Numbered from the stretch's first letter, positions 6,093 through 11,929 are shown. The stretch is 12,076 nucleotides of DNA from Flemingiibacterium sp045534235 (GCA_045534235.1 JAZSJI010000064.1:1-12076), one strand, 5' to 3'. Program-made: numbers and translations. The notes: generated by a model from the letters alone, not told the origin.

Positions 6093-7451
6093 TTAATTAT
6101 AGCTGTCAAGCTGTGCCTTTATGCGTGCTGCGGTATCCTCTGCTACCGATTTCGCCAATGCCGAATCCTCGCCCTCGGTCATAACGCGAATGAGCGGCTC
6201 CGTGCCTGACGGTCTTGTAACGAGCCTGCCGCTATCTCCGAGCGCGTTCTTTGCCTCTTCGATGATTTCTTTAACGGTGTGATCCGTAAAGAACGCGAGC
6301 TTACCCTCGGCAGTCGTTCTGATGTTGACCATAAACTGCGGATAACGCGTCATCACCTTTGCTGCATCTGCAAGCTTTACGCCCGTGCGCTTTAGCTGGG
6401 AGAGAAGCTGTATTGACGTGAGCTGTCCGTCGCCCGTGGTTGAATAGTCGCGGAAGATGATGTGTCCCGATTGCTCGCCGCCGAGATAATAGTCCTCAAG
6501 CAGCATTTCCTCGAGCACGTATCTGTCGCCGACCTTCGTTGCAACAAAGCGAAGTCCGTTTTCCTCGCAGAATTTAGTGAAGCCGAAGTTGGTCATTATC
6601 GTACCGACAACGGTGTTCTTGTTAAGCTTACCGCGCGACTTCATATCGAGTGCCAGGATAGCCATAATCATATCGCCGTCGATCTCGTTTCCCTCGCCGT
6701 CAACGCAAAGACAACGGTCAGCGTCGCCGTCGTATGCGATGCCTGCGTCAAGACCGTGCTCCACAACGTAAGCCTTGAGGTTTTCGAGGTGCGTCGAGCC
6801 ACAGCCCTCGTTTATATTCGTGCCGTTTGGATCGCTTGAAAGTATCGTTGCATTCGCGCCAAGACGTGTGAAAAGCTGTGCGGCGGTTTTGCTTGCCGAG
6901 CCGTTAGCACAGTCGACTGCGATATTCATACCCTCAAGTGAGCAGTGCACAGAGCTTACGAGGTGGTCAACGTAATCCTTGATGGCGTTCACTGCGTGTG
7001 TCACGCTTCCGATGTTTTCGGGGCTTGCGAGCCTTGGTACGGGACTATTGTCGAGTACGATAGATTCGATTCTCTCTTCAAGCTCGTCTTCAAGCTTGTA
7101 GCCATACTCGTTGAAGATTTTGATTCCGTTGAAATCAAATGTGTTGTGCGATGCGGAGATCATTATGCCTGCGTGCGCCTTGTACTTGCCGACGAGGTAT
7201 GCTACCGCCGGAGTGGGCACAACGCCAAGGTCGATAACGTCCGCTCCTACCGAGCAAAGTCCTGCTGTGAGCGCGGATGCTAACATCTCGGAGGAAATTC
7301 GGGTATCCATACCGATGACGACCGTAGGGAAATAACGCTTGCCGCCCGAGAGCACCTCTGCCGCTGCGCGTCCGATCTGCATCGCGCGCTCACAGGTGAG
7401 CTCTGTGTTGGCAACCCCACGTACTCCGTCAGTGCCGAAAAGTCTTCCCAT
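6093..7451 (-). CDS. glmM: Phosphoglucosamine mutase
   Basis: The protein has 452 residues, typical of GlmM. It interconverts GlcN-6-P and GlcN-1-P in the cytoplasm through a phosphoserine intermediate. The N-terminus MGRLFGTDGVRGVAN is the family signature. The active-site serine is Ser101 in MISASHNTFDFNGIK, the Mg-binding loop is DGDADR (241-246), the sugar-binding loop is GGEQSGH (324-330), and the phosphate-binding loop is TRPSGTEP (412-419). All four alpha-D-phosphohexomutase signatures are present, so it should be active. It follows the beta-helix gene by 23 bp and is followed, 23 nt after its stop, by the glmS ribozyme. It therefore probably shares a transcript with glmS, and ribozyme cleavage would detach it from the glmS message without destroying its own frame. 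Confidence 0.97.
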   Translation of the reverse strand: MGRLFGTDGVRGVANTELTCERAMQIGRAAAEVLSGGKRYFPTVVIGMDTRISSEMLASALTAGLCSVGADVIDLGVVPTPAVAYLVGKYKAHAGIMISASHNTFDFNGIKIFNEYGYKLEDELEERIESIVLDNSPVPRLASPENIGSVTHAVNAIKDYVDHLVSSVHCSLEGMNIAVDCANGSASKTAAQLFTRLGANATILSSDPNGTNINEGCGSTHLENLKAYVVEHGLDAGIAYDGDADRCLCVDGEGNEIDGDMIMAILALDMKSRGKLNKNTVVGTIMTNFGFTKFCEENGLRFVATKVGDRYVLEEMLLEDYYLGGEQSGHIIFRDYSTTGDGQLTSIQLLSQLKRTGVKLADAAKVMTRYPQFMVNIRTTAEGKLAFFTDHTVKEIIEEAKNALGDSGRLVTRPSGTEPLIRVMTEGEDSALAKSVAEDTAARIKAQLDSYN

Positions 7452-7474
7452 TTGTTTAAACTCCTCTCAAAAAT

Positions 7475-8149
7475 TTAATGCTTTTCTACAATGCTGTCAC
7501 TGCCCTTGTAGATCGAGTTTTCTCCAACGACGCCGCGTACGCGCGAGAGCGGGTACACGTTCGTGTTTCGCCCGATGATAGCTCCAGGGCAGAGCACGCT
7601 GTTGCAGCCGACCTCAACGAAGTCGCCGAGCATCGCGCCGAACTTTTTACGCCCCGTGTCAATAACGGTATCGCCGGATTTAACGGCAACGTGCGTTTTG
7701 TCGCTCTTGACGTTGGAGGTTACCGCGCCCGCACCCATATGCGATTTGTAGCCGAGTATCGAGTCGCCGACGTAGTTGAAGTGCGGCACCTGAACGCTGT
7801 CGAACAAAATACAGTTCTTGAGCTCGCAGGAATTGCCTACAACTGCGCCCTTGCCGACGATAGCCGAGCCGCGTATGTACGCACAGTGACGGATTTCCGC
7901 GCAGCTGTCGATGATGCACGGTCCGCCGATGAATGCGCTTGGTGCAACCTTCGCGTCCCGCGCGACGTATACGTCGTTGCCTCTGTCCTCAAAAACGGCG
8001 GGATCGAGCGTTTTGCCGAGTGCTTTGATGAACTCGCTGATGCCGTCGAGCAGCTCCCACGGATATGCGTCGGGAACAAAAAAATCAACCGCAACCGTGT
8101 GTGACAAATCGAAAAGGCGGTTGACGGTTGGAATTTTGCTATTCTCCAT
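7475..8149 (-). CDS. GlmU-like left-handed beta-helix acyltransferase (no uridylyltransferase domain)
   Basis: The protein has 224 residues. A helical N-terminus (1-50) precedes hexapeptide repeats from about residue 60 to 210 (for example VAPSAFIGG, AIVGKGAVVG, VEVGCNSVLCPGAIIG), a left-handed beta-helix. By eye it aligns with the acetyltransferase half of GlmU: IRGSAIVGKGAVVGNSCELK corresponds to the E. coli stretch carrying Arg333 and Lys351 (here Arg93, Lys111). PHFNYVGDS corresponds to GHLTYLGDA with catalytic His363 and Tyr366 (here His123, Tyr126). MGAGAVTSN corresponds to IGAGTITCN. The Rossmann-type uridylyltransferase domain of GlmU is absent. With glmM and glmS downstream, acetylation of GlcN-1-P is the most likely role, with UTP transfer by another protein encoded elsewhere. 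Such proteins are often named UDP-GlcNAc pyrophosphorylase, a name not supported by the domains seen here. AGGAG precedes the ATG. Confidence 0.8.
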   Translation of the reverse strand: MENSKIPTVNRLFDLSHTVAVDFFVPDAYPWELLDGISEFIKALGKTLDPAVFEDRGNDVYVARDAKVAPSAFIGGPCIIDSCAEIRHCAYIRGSAIVGKGAVVGNSCELKNCILFDSVQVPHFNYVGDSILGYKSHMGAGAVTSNVKSDKTHVAVKSGDTVIDTGRKKFGAMLGDFVEVGCNSVLCPGAIIGRNTNVYPLSRVRGVVGENSIYKGSDSIVEKH

Positions 8150-8165
8150 AGTACTTCTCCTTTCT

Positions 8166-8203
8166 GCGACTCAGAGTCGCTGATTTGCGCCGTGAGATGC
8201 GCA
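8166..8203 (-). promoter_or_regulatory. Two stem-loops in the leader of the beta-helix/glmM/glmS operon
   Basis: GCGACT-CAG-AGTCGC (8166-8180) is a perfect 6-bp stem with a 3-nt loop directly before the AAAGGAG ribosome binding site. TGCGC and GCGCA (8186-8190 and 8199-8203) form a second small stem. Together they fill most of the predicted ~50-nt leader. They could affect mRNA stability or initiation; no known riboswitch class was recognised. Confidence 0.4.
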
Positions 8204-8208
8204 GAAAT

Positions 8209-8237
8209 ATTATATCATATTTTAGTCAAAAAGTCAA
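8209..8237 (-). promoter_or_regulatory. Promoter of the beta-helix/glmM/glmS operon
   Basis: Read on the minus strand: TTGACT (8237-8232), 17-bp spacer, TATAAT (8214-8209). A second TTGACT (8229-8224) lies too close to the -10 to be used. The expected transcript start is about 8202. It is back to back with the DUF1653 promoter, the two -35 elements being about 20 bp apart. Confidence 0.82.
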
Positions 8238-8257
8238 TAGGATCGGCACTTTTGGGC

Positions 8258-8287
8258 TTGACATTAAGAGCTTGTTCGTGATACAAT
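8258..8287 (+). promoter_or_regulatory. Promoter of the DUF1653 gene
   Basis: TTGACA (8258-8263), 18-bp spacer, TACAAT (8282-8287). This leaves a leader of about 65 nt before the ATG at 8358. Confidence 0.8.
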
Positions 8288-8357
8288 ATACCTATAAAAC
8301 GGCGTGACAAATATGCCTGCCTGCTTGTCCGATTTTGAAGTGAGAGGAAGGATAATT

Positions 8358-8579
8358 ATGAGTATAATCAAGGGCGGTATTTACCGTCATTACAAGGGCA
8401 ACAAATATATGGTGCTCGACGTTGCAAAGCATTCGGAAACGCTCGAGCCGATGGTCGTTTACAAGGCGCTCTACGGTGATGGCGGCGTTTGGGTAAGACC
8501 CGCGGGAATGTGGGACGAGATCATTACAAAGGACGGCGTTTCGGTGCCGCGATTTGAATATATCGGAGAAAACGAGTAA
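8358..8579 (+). CDS. Small DUF1653-family protein
   Basis: The protein has 73 residues starting MSIIKGGIYRHYKGN. The family pattern is clear: GxYRHYKGNKYxVLDVAKHSET (residues 6-27), EPMVVYKALYG (29-39), then WVRPAGMWDE and RFEYIGE. DUF1653 proteins are single small all-beta domains without a known biochemical role, usually encoded alone. An in-frame ATG at 8304 would add 18 residues without family similarity. The 8358 start is preferred because AGGAAGG precedes it by 7 nt and because it fits family length. It has its own strong promoter and ends in a terminator that starts inside its last codons. Confidence 0.88.
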   Translation: MSIIKGGIYRHYKGNKYMVLDVAKHSETLEPMVVYKALYGDGGVWVRPAGMWDEIITKDGVSVPRFEYIGENE

Positions 8580-8611
8580 GGCGAGTGAATCGCCTTACTC
8601 GCGATTTTTTT
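8573..8611. terminator. Bidirectional terminator containing both convergent stop codons
   Basis: A perfect 12-bp stem, CGAGTAAGGCGA (8573-8584) and TCGCCTTACTCG (8590-8601), with loop GTGAA. TTTTTTT (8605-8611) follows on the plus strand and TTTTCTCC on the minus strand. The DUF1653 stop (8577-8579) and the lipase-like gene stop (8597-8595) lie in opposite arms; each gene ends GAG TAA. Confidence 0.9.
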
Positions 8612-9218
8612 CGTACGCTTCAAGCTCTGCCAAAATATTCTCGGGGCGGTGCGCGTCGATGCTTGAATATTTACCGTGAGTGCCGACCTCGAGCATAGTA
8701 CCGACGTGCGTGTAGCCAAGCAGCGCGGGAGGAAGGTGGGTTACTGCATCGTCTATGTTGCGTATTACCGTGAAATTATTCCAACGGCGGCGGATGTCGG
8801 GACTTAGCGCACCCCATATCACGCGCGGACAGCCAAAGCCGTAGCCCTCGAGCGAGGCGCGTATATCCGGACGTGTGAACCACACGTATTCGTGGCAAAG
8901 AAGTGCGATCGCCGCACCGTGCGAGTAGCCTGTCAGTATGATTTTTCGCACGCTTTTACCGGAAATTTTCGCAGACAGTATCGGTTCAAGCTCGTGCCAC
9001 GCTTCGAGAAATCCTTTGTGCGCGAACCAAGCCGTTATTCCCATTCTTTTATACGCTTTCGCGGGAAAATCAAGGTTTCGCTTCCAATCTGCGGGACCAT
9101 TCGACGCCTCGAAGAATATATAGAGTACGTCGCCGCACCGCCGTACAGCGTAGCTTGCCGCGCCGCTTGTATTAACGTAAACGGCGTCAAGGCACTGCCT
9201 GAACAGTTTGTACAGCAT
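8595..9218 (-). CDS. Class-3 lipase-like alpha/beta hydrolase
   Basis: The protein has 207 residues, lacks a signal peptide and is probably cytoplasmic. It has the hallmarks of the Lipase_3 family: AHKGFLEAW (66-74), equivalent to the VHxGF segment near the oxyanion hole; LTGYSHGAA (95-103) with nucleophile Ser99; NIDDAVTHLPP (154-164) with the acid residue Asp157 (or Asp156); and His190 in the DAHRPEN segment. It is short for the family but contains the whole catalytic core. The substrate is unknown; lipid or other acyl esters are possible. It lies 57 bp downstream of the C26 amidotransferase gene in the same direction, so co-transcription is likely. GGGGGTG before the ATG can serve as the ribosome binding site but is also the 3' arm of a 7-bp hairpin. 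Confidence 0.83.
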   Translation of the reverse strand: MLYKLFRQCLDAVYVNTSGAASYAVRRCGDVLYIFFEASNGPADWKRNLDFPAKAYKRMGITAWFAHKGFLEAWHELEPILSAKISGKSVRKIILTGYSHGAAIALLCHEYVWFTRPDIRASLEGYGFGCPRVIWGALSPDIRRRWNNFTVIRNIDDAVTHLPPALLGYTHVGTMLEVGTHGKYSSIDAHRPENILAELEAYEKNRE

Positions 9219-9226
9219 AGTGTCAC

Positions 9227-9258
9227 CCCCACAGCTTCAGTATATGCGGCGTGTGGGG
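9227..9258 (-). promoter_or_regulatory. Hairpin that can hide the lipase-like gene's ribosome binding site
   Basis: On the minus strand CCCCACA (9258-9252) and TGTGGGG (9233-9227) form a perfect 7-bp stem with an 18-nt loop. The 3' arm overlaps the G-rich ribosome binding site just before the ATG at 9218. No T tract follows, so translational control is more likely than termination. Functional relevance is inferred. Confidence 0.4.
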
Positions 9259-9275
9259 ATGGGTGATTTGTCCGA

Positions 9276-9956
9276 TCAGCCGTGCGCGCGGCCTGCTGCG
9301 ACGCAAAAAGCGGCGAACAGTACGTCGGACGCATATCCCTCCAGATGCTCGGGATGCCATTGTACACCGAGATAAAAGCGCTTATCGGGGGCTTCGAGTG
9401 CTTCAATAACGCCGTCCTCGGCGAGAGCACAGACCGCGAGGCTTTTTGAACACTCTGCTACGGCTTGGTGGTGGAGGCTGTTTGTTTCGAGTGTATCTGT
9501 ACCGACGAGCCTATTTAAAAGGGTGCCGTTTGAAATTTTTATGCTGTGCGAGGGCTGCTCGCGAGAGCGCTTTTGCATATGGTGGGGTACGTCGAAATGC
9601 AGACTGCCGCCGAGTGCGCAGTTCAGTATCTGTATTCCGCGGCAGATGCCGAGAGTTGGGATATTTCGTTCGTAGGTAAGCCTTGCCAGCTCGAGCTCAT
9701 ATTCGTCGCGCTCCGGAAAGGGATCGGCAAGCCGCGCAGGATCGTACTCGCTTATACCGCAAAGCCGCGGGACAATATCGCCGCCCCCCGAGAAAAGTAT
9801 GCCGTCACAGATGCCGATCGTGGCGTGCGGCGAGCTTATCGGCGGAAGTATTATCGGTATGCCGCCTGCTTTAAGTATAGCTTTACAGTATTGATGTCGG
9901 AGAAAATAGTCGCCGTCTAGGTTGTTTGACGCGGTTATTCCGATTATGGGATGAAT
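9276..9956 (-). CDS. Class I glutamine amidotransferase, gamma-Glu-GABA hydrolase (C26/PuuD-like) family, apparent ATT start
   Basis: The frame is uninterrupted from 9956 to the TGA at 9276 and gives 226 residues, near the usual length of this family. It starts (ATT)HPIIGITASNN, matching the family N-terminus MKPIIGIT. FSGGGDIVPRL (55-65), TLGICRGIQILNCALGG (101-117) with nucleophile Cys105, NSLHHQAV (159-166) and GVQWHPEHLEG with His201 and Glu203 complete the catalytic set. Such enzymes hydrolyse gamma-glutamyl amides, for example gamma-glutamyl-GABA. No ATG, GTG or TTG occurs in frame before Met127, which would cut off the nucleophile. AAGAAGG lies 8 nt before the ATT and an in-frame TGA 18 nt before it. 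So either ATT is used as a rare start or the start codon has been lost recently and the gene is decaying. Other inactivating changes are not seen. Substrate is uncertain; no polyamine genes are nearby. Confidence 0.82.
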   Translation of the reverse strand: MHPIIGITASNNLDGDYFLRHQYCKAILKAGGIPIILPPISSPHATIGICDGILFSGGGDIVPRLCGISEYDPARLADPFPERDEYELELARLTYERNIPTLGICRGIQILNCALGGSLHFDVPHHMQKRSREQPSHSIKISNGTLLNRLVGTDTLETNSLHHQAVAECSKSLAVCALAEDGVIEALEAPDKRFYLGVQWHPEHLEGYASDVLFAAFCVAAGRAHG

Positions 9957-10060
9957 ATTGATCGCCTTCTTTCACTTTGTCGTTAATACAGTATAATCAC
10001 GGCGTGGCGAAGTTGTGAGTGCGACGATGATTTTTTGATAATAAATGTTTCCAAAAGGGC
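9957..10060. other. Intergenic region between the divergent amidotransferase and nrdR genes
   Basis: On the minus strand there is a possible -10 TATACT (9994-9989) upstream of the ATT start, but no convincing -35 at proper spacing. AAGAAGG at about 9971-9965 is the ribosome binding site for the amidotransferase. No open reading frame or RNA gene was recognised. Confidence 0.4.
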
Positions 10061-10089
10061 TTGAAAAACTATATTTTATGTGGTATAAT
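10061..10089 (+). promoter_or_regulatory. nrdR promoter
   Basis: TTGAAA (10061-10066), 17-bp spacer, TATAAT (10084-10089), with TGG directly before the -10, making it an extended -10. The transcript should start near 10096, giving a ~70-nt leader. No clear NrdR box (ACACWATATATWGTGT-like) was seen next to it. Confidence 0.85.
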
Positions 10090-10103
10090 ACTTGTGTCAG
10101 ATA

Positions 10104-10142
10104 CCGCCTGATGGCGGCAATACCCACCGCGCCCAGTGGCGC
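10104..10142 (+). promoter_or_regulatory. Two small stem-loops in the nrdR leader
   Basis: CCGCC-TGAT-GGCGG (10104-10117) and GCGCC-CAGT-GGCGC (10129-10142) are perfect 5-bp stems with 4-nt loops, 11 nt apart. They lie between the predicted transcript start and nrdR. No terminator tract follows and no known riboswitch class was recognised. Confidence 0.4.
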
Positions 10143-10165
10143 AGAGAAAGGCTTGGTTTGATACT

Positions 10166-10633
10166 ATGAAATGTCCGATGTGCGGATGCAACGAAGATAA
10201 GGTGCTTGACACGCGCCCGATAGACGACGAGCGTAGCATACGCCGCCGTAGAGAATGTCTTAACTGTCAGCACAGATTTACCTCATACGAAACGGTAGAA
10301 CGCGGTGCTCTCGTAGTCTGCAAGCGCGATAATACGCGCGAGGCGTTCAACCGCGATAAGGTGATGAACGGTATCCGAAGAGCCTGCCAGAAACGCCCTG
10401 TTACCGAGGAGCAGATGACGGCTATTGTCGATGATATGGAGGCGGACTTCAAGGCCGGTCAGCGTGTCGAGGTATCGACCGTTGAGATCGGCGAGCGCGT
10501 AATGGCGAAGCTTCGCGAGCTTGACGAGGTTGCGTATATTCGTTTCTGCTCGGTTTACCGCGTGTTTGACGAGGCGGATGAGTTCTTAAACGAGCTCAAC
10601 AATCTCAAAAAGATGAAAGAGGAAAACAAATAA
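10166..10633 (+). CDS. nrdR: Transcriptional repressor NrdR
   Basis: The protein has 155 residues, the standard NrdR length. It represses ribonucleotide reductase genes according to the ATP/dATP state. The N-terminal zinc ribbon is formed by Cys3-Pro-Met-Cys6 and Cys31-Leu-Asn-Cys34, with the family segment DTRPIDDERSIRRRRECL between them. An ATP-cone domain follows from about residue 47 (VVCKRDNTREAFNRDKVMNG) to 135 (VAYIRFCSVYRVF). An upstream in-frame GTG at 10136 would add 10 residues but lies within a hairpin. ATG at 10166 is chosen because the family starts MKCPxC, even though the closest purine-rich site (GAGAAAGG) is 14 nt away and translation may be weak. No ribonucleotide reductase gene is in the window. 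The gene appears monocistronic, with its own promoter and terminator. Confidence 0.95.
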   Translation: MKCPMCGCNEDKVLDTRPIDDERSIRRRRECLNCQHRFTSYETVERGALVVCKRDNTREAFNRDKVMNGIRRACQKRPVTEEQMTAIVDDMEADFKAGQRVEVSTVEIGERVMAKLRELDEVAYIRFCSVYRVFDEADEFLNELNNLKKMKEENK

Positions 10634-10637
10634 AACT

Positions 10638-10669
10638 AAACGGCTTCACTCAACGTGAAGCCGTTTTTT
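10638..10669. terminator. Bidirectional terminator between nrdR and the GNAT gene
   Basis: AAACGGCTTCAC (10638-10649) and GTGAAGCCGTTT (10655-10666) form a 12-bp stem with loop TCAAC, followed by TTT on the plus strand (TTTTTT from 10664). On the minus strand the stem runs into TTTAGTTTTATTT. The last codons and TGA of the GNAT gene lie inside the hairpin. Confidence 0.9.
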
Positions 10670-11258
10670 CGTGGCTATTCAGTATTTCGTCTGCGACATC
10701 TCCAAGCTCGCCGATTTTTTTAGGACAGTCACGCCATTTTGACGCGTCGGTTGCTTCGGGCTTGTCAGCAACAATCAGCTCAAGCGTCACAAGGTCGACC
10801 CATTTGCCGAATTTGTAACCTACACCGTTGGCGCGCCCGACCTCGCGAAAGCCGAAGGCTTCGTGAAGCGCAAAGCTTGCGGGATTTGGCGCGGCGACGA
10901 GGGCGTATAGGTTTTTATAGCCCTGCGCGCATAGTAGCTCGATAAGCGCGCCGTAAAGCGCGCGCCCAATGCCCTTGCCGCGGTGAGCCTCGGCGATATA
11001 TACCGACAGCTCCGCAGAAAAGCGGAAGGAAAAGCGCTCGCCGTATTTGTGCGCGTAAGCATAGCCGACGGGCTCCCCGTCCAGCTCGCAGACGATAAAC
11101 GGAAACTCGGCGGAAAAATCGCGGATACGGGATGCGAATTCATCTTCGGTGGGCGTATCGTATTCAAACGTAACCGTCGTATTTTCAACGTACGGACGGT
11201 AAATCTCAACGAGCTTCGCCGCGTCCGAGGGCGCGGCGAAACGAAGCGTTATACTCAT
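10650..11258 (-). CDS. GNAT N-acetyltransferase, phosphinothricin/methionine-sulfoximine acetyltransferase-like
   Basis: The protein has 202 residues. It starts with ITLRFAAPSDAAKLVEIYRPYVENTTVTFE, typical of the PAT/MnaT (YncA) group. Glu83 in the FSAELSVYI strand is the usual catalytic acid position. The acetyl-CoA pyrophosphate loop is RGKGIGRAL (93-101). NPASFALHEAFGFREVG (125-141) and VGYKFGKWVDLVTLEL (146-161) are further group signatures. In other bacteria these enzymes acetylate methionine sulfoximine, methionine sulfone or phosphinothricin-like amino acids; the natural substrate here is unknown. After residue 165 there is an extension of about 37 residues, charged and without recognisable motif, that runs into the terminator. 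The ATG overlaps the pyrE stop by one base (TAATG), so translation is coupled to pyrE. Confidence 0.88.
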   Translation of the reverse strand: MSITLRFAAPSDAAKLVEIYRPYVENTTVTFEYDTPTEDEFASRIRDFSAEFPFIVCELDGEPVGYAYAHKYGERFSFRFSAELSVYIAEAHRGKGIGRALYGALIELLCAQGYKNLYALVAAPNPASFALHEAFGFREVGRANGVGYKFGKWVDLVTLELIVADKPEATDASKWRDCPKKIGELGDVADEILNSHEKTASR

Positions 11259-11929
11259 TATTTCTCGCAGTACATCTCGAGGTATGCTTCCATACGCTCG
11301 CGTACTTCGTCGTTAAGCGGAATCTCACCGTCGATTTCACGTCCGTGCATATGGTCGATGATCTCACGCACGGTTACGATAGGATGAACCTTGATGCCGA
11401 ACTCCGCGCCGATCTCCTTGATGGCGGTGGTGCCGGACTGACCGCGCTCCATACGGTCAACGGAGATGATCATATGCTCAACCTTAACGTCAGCCGCCGC
11501 CTTAAGCTGGGGGAGTGTTTCGCGTACAGCCGTACCTGCGGTGATAACGTCCTCGATGATAACTACGCGGTCGCCGTCAGAAAGCTTCGCGCCGACCATA
11601 TTGCCGCCCTCGCCGTGATCCTTTGCTTCCTTACGGTTGAAGCAATACGGCTTGTCGATGCCGTACTCGTTAAAGAGCGAGCAGGCGGTAACGGTTGCAA
11701 GCGGAATACCCTTGTATGCCGGGCCAAAGAGCACGTCGAAGTCGTCGCCGACGTTGTTTTTGAGGCACTCTGCGTAGTATTTACCGAGCTTTGCCATCTG
11801 TGCGCCGGTCTTATAGTTGCCGGTGTTTACGAAGTAGGGCGACTTTCTGCCGCTCTTGGTGGTGAAATCTCCGAAGCGGAGAACGCCGCTTCTTACCATA
11901 AATTCGATGAAGTCCGTTTTGTAGCTCAT
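11258..11929 (-). CDS. pyrE: Orotate phosphoribosyltransferase
   Basis: The protein has 223 residues. It converts orotate and PRPP to OMP in de novo pyrimidine synthesis. FGDFTTKSGRKSPYFVNTG (19-37) is the family N-terminal motif, and FGPAYKGIPLA (68-78) a conserved loop. The flexible catalytic loop is RKEAKDHGEGG (99-109; Lys100, Lys103, His105). The PRPP-binding motif is VVIIEDVITAGTA (122-134). AGGAG lies 9 nt before the ATG at 11929. No convincing promoter is visible in the 147 bp upstream, so pyrE may belong to a longer pyr transcript entering from the right of the window. The next gene, a GNAT, overlaps by one base. Confidence 0.97.
   Translation of the reverse strand: MSYKTDFIEFMVRSGVLRFGDFTTKSGRKSPYFVNTGNYKTGAQMAKLGKYYAECLKNNVGDDFDVLFGPAYKGIPLATVTACSLFNEYGIDKPYCFNRKEAKDHGEGGNMVGAKLSDGDRVVIIEDVITAGTAVRETLPQLKAAADVKVEHMIISVDRMERGQSGTTAIKEIGAEFGIKVHPIVTVREIIDHMHGREIDGEIPLNDEVRERMEAYLEMYCEK

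Noticed and set aside
7478..8104. Plus-strand frame of about 208 codons opposite the beta-helix gene
   Set aside because: The minus-strand protein has clear hexapeptide repeats and GlmU-like residues; the antisense product is rich in Arg, Ala and Val without a recognisable domain.
8304..8357. Longer N-terminus of the DUF1653 protein from an ATG at 8304
   Set aside because: The added 18 residues lack family similarity, there is no ribosome binding site before 8304, and AGGAAGG stands before 8358.
9276..9578. A separate 100-residue protein starting at the internal ATG
   Set aside because: It would lack the nucleophile Cys; the frame continues upstream for 126 codons with full similarity to the amidotransferase family.
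10104..10142. Known riboswitch or tRNA fragment before nrdR
   Set aside because: The stems are short and neither a tRNA cloverleaf nor any riboswitch consensus I know fits.
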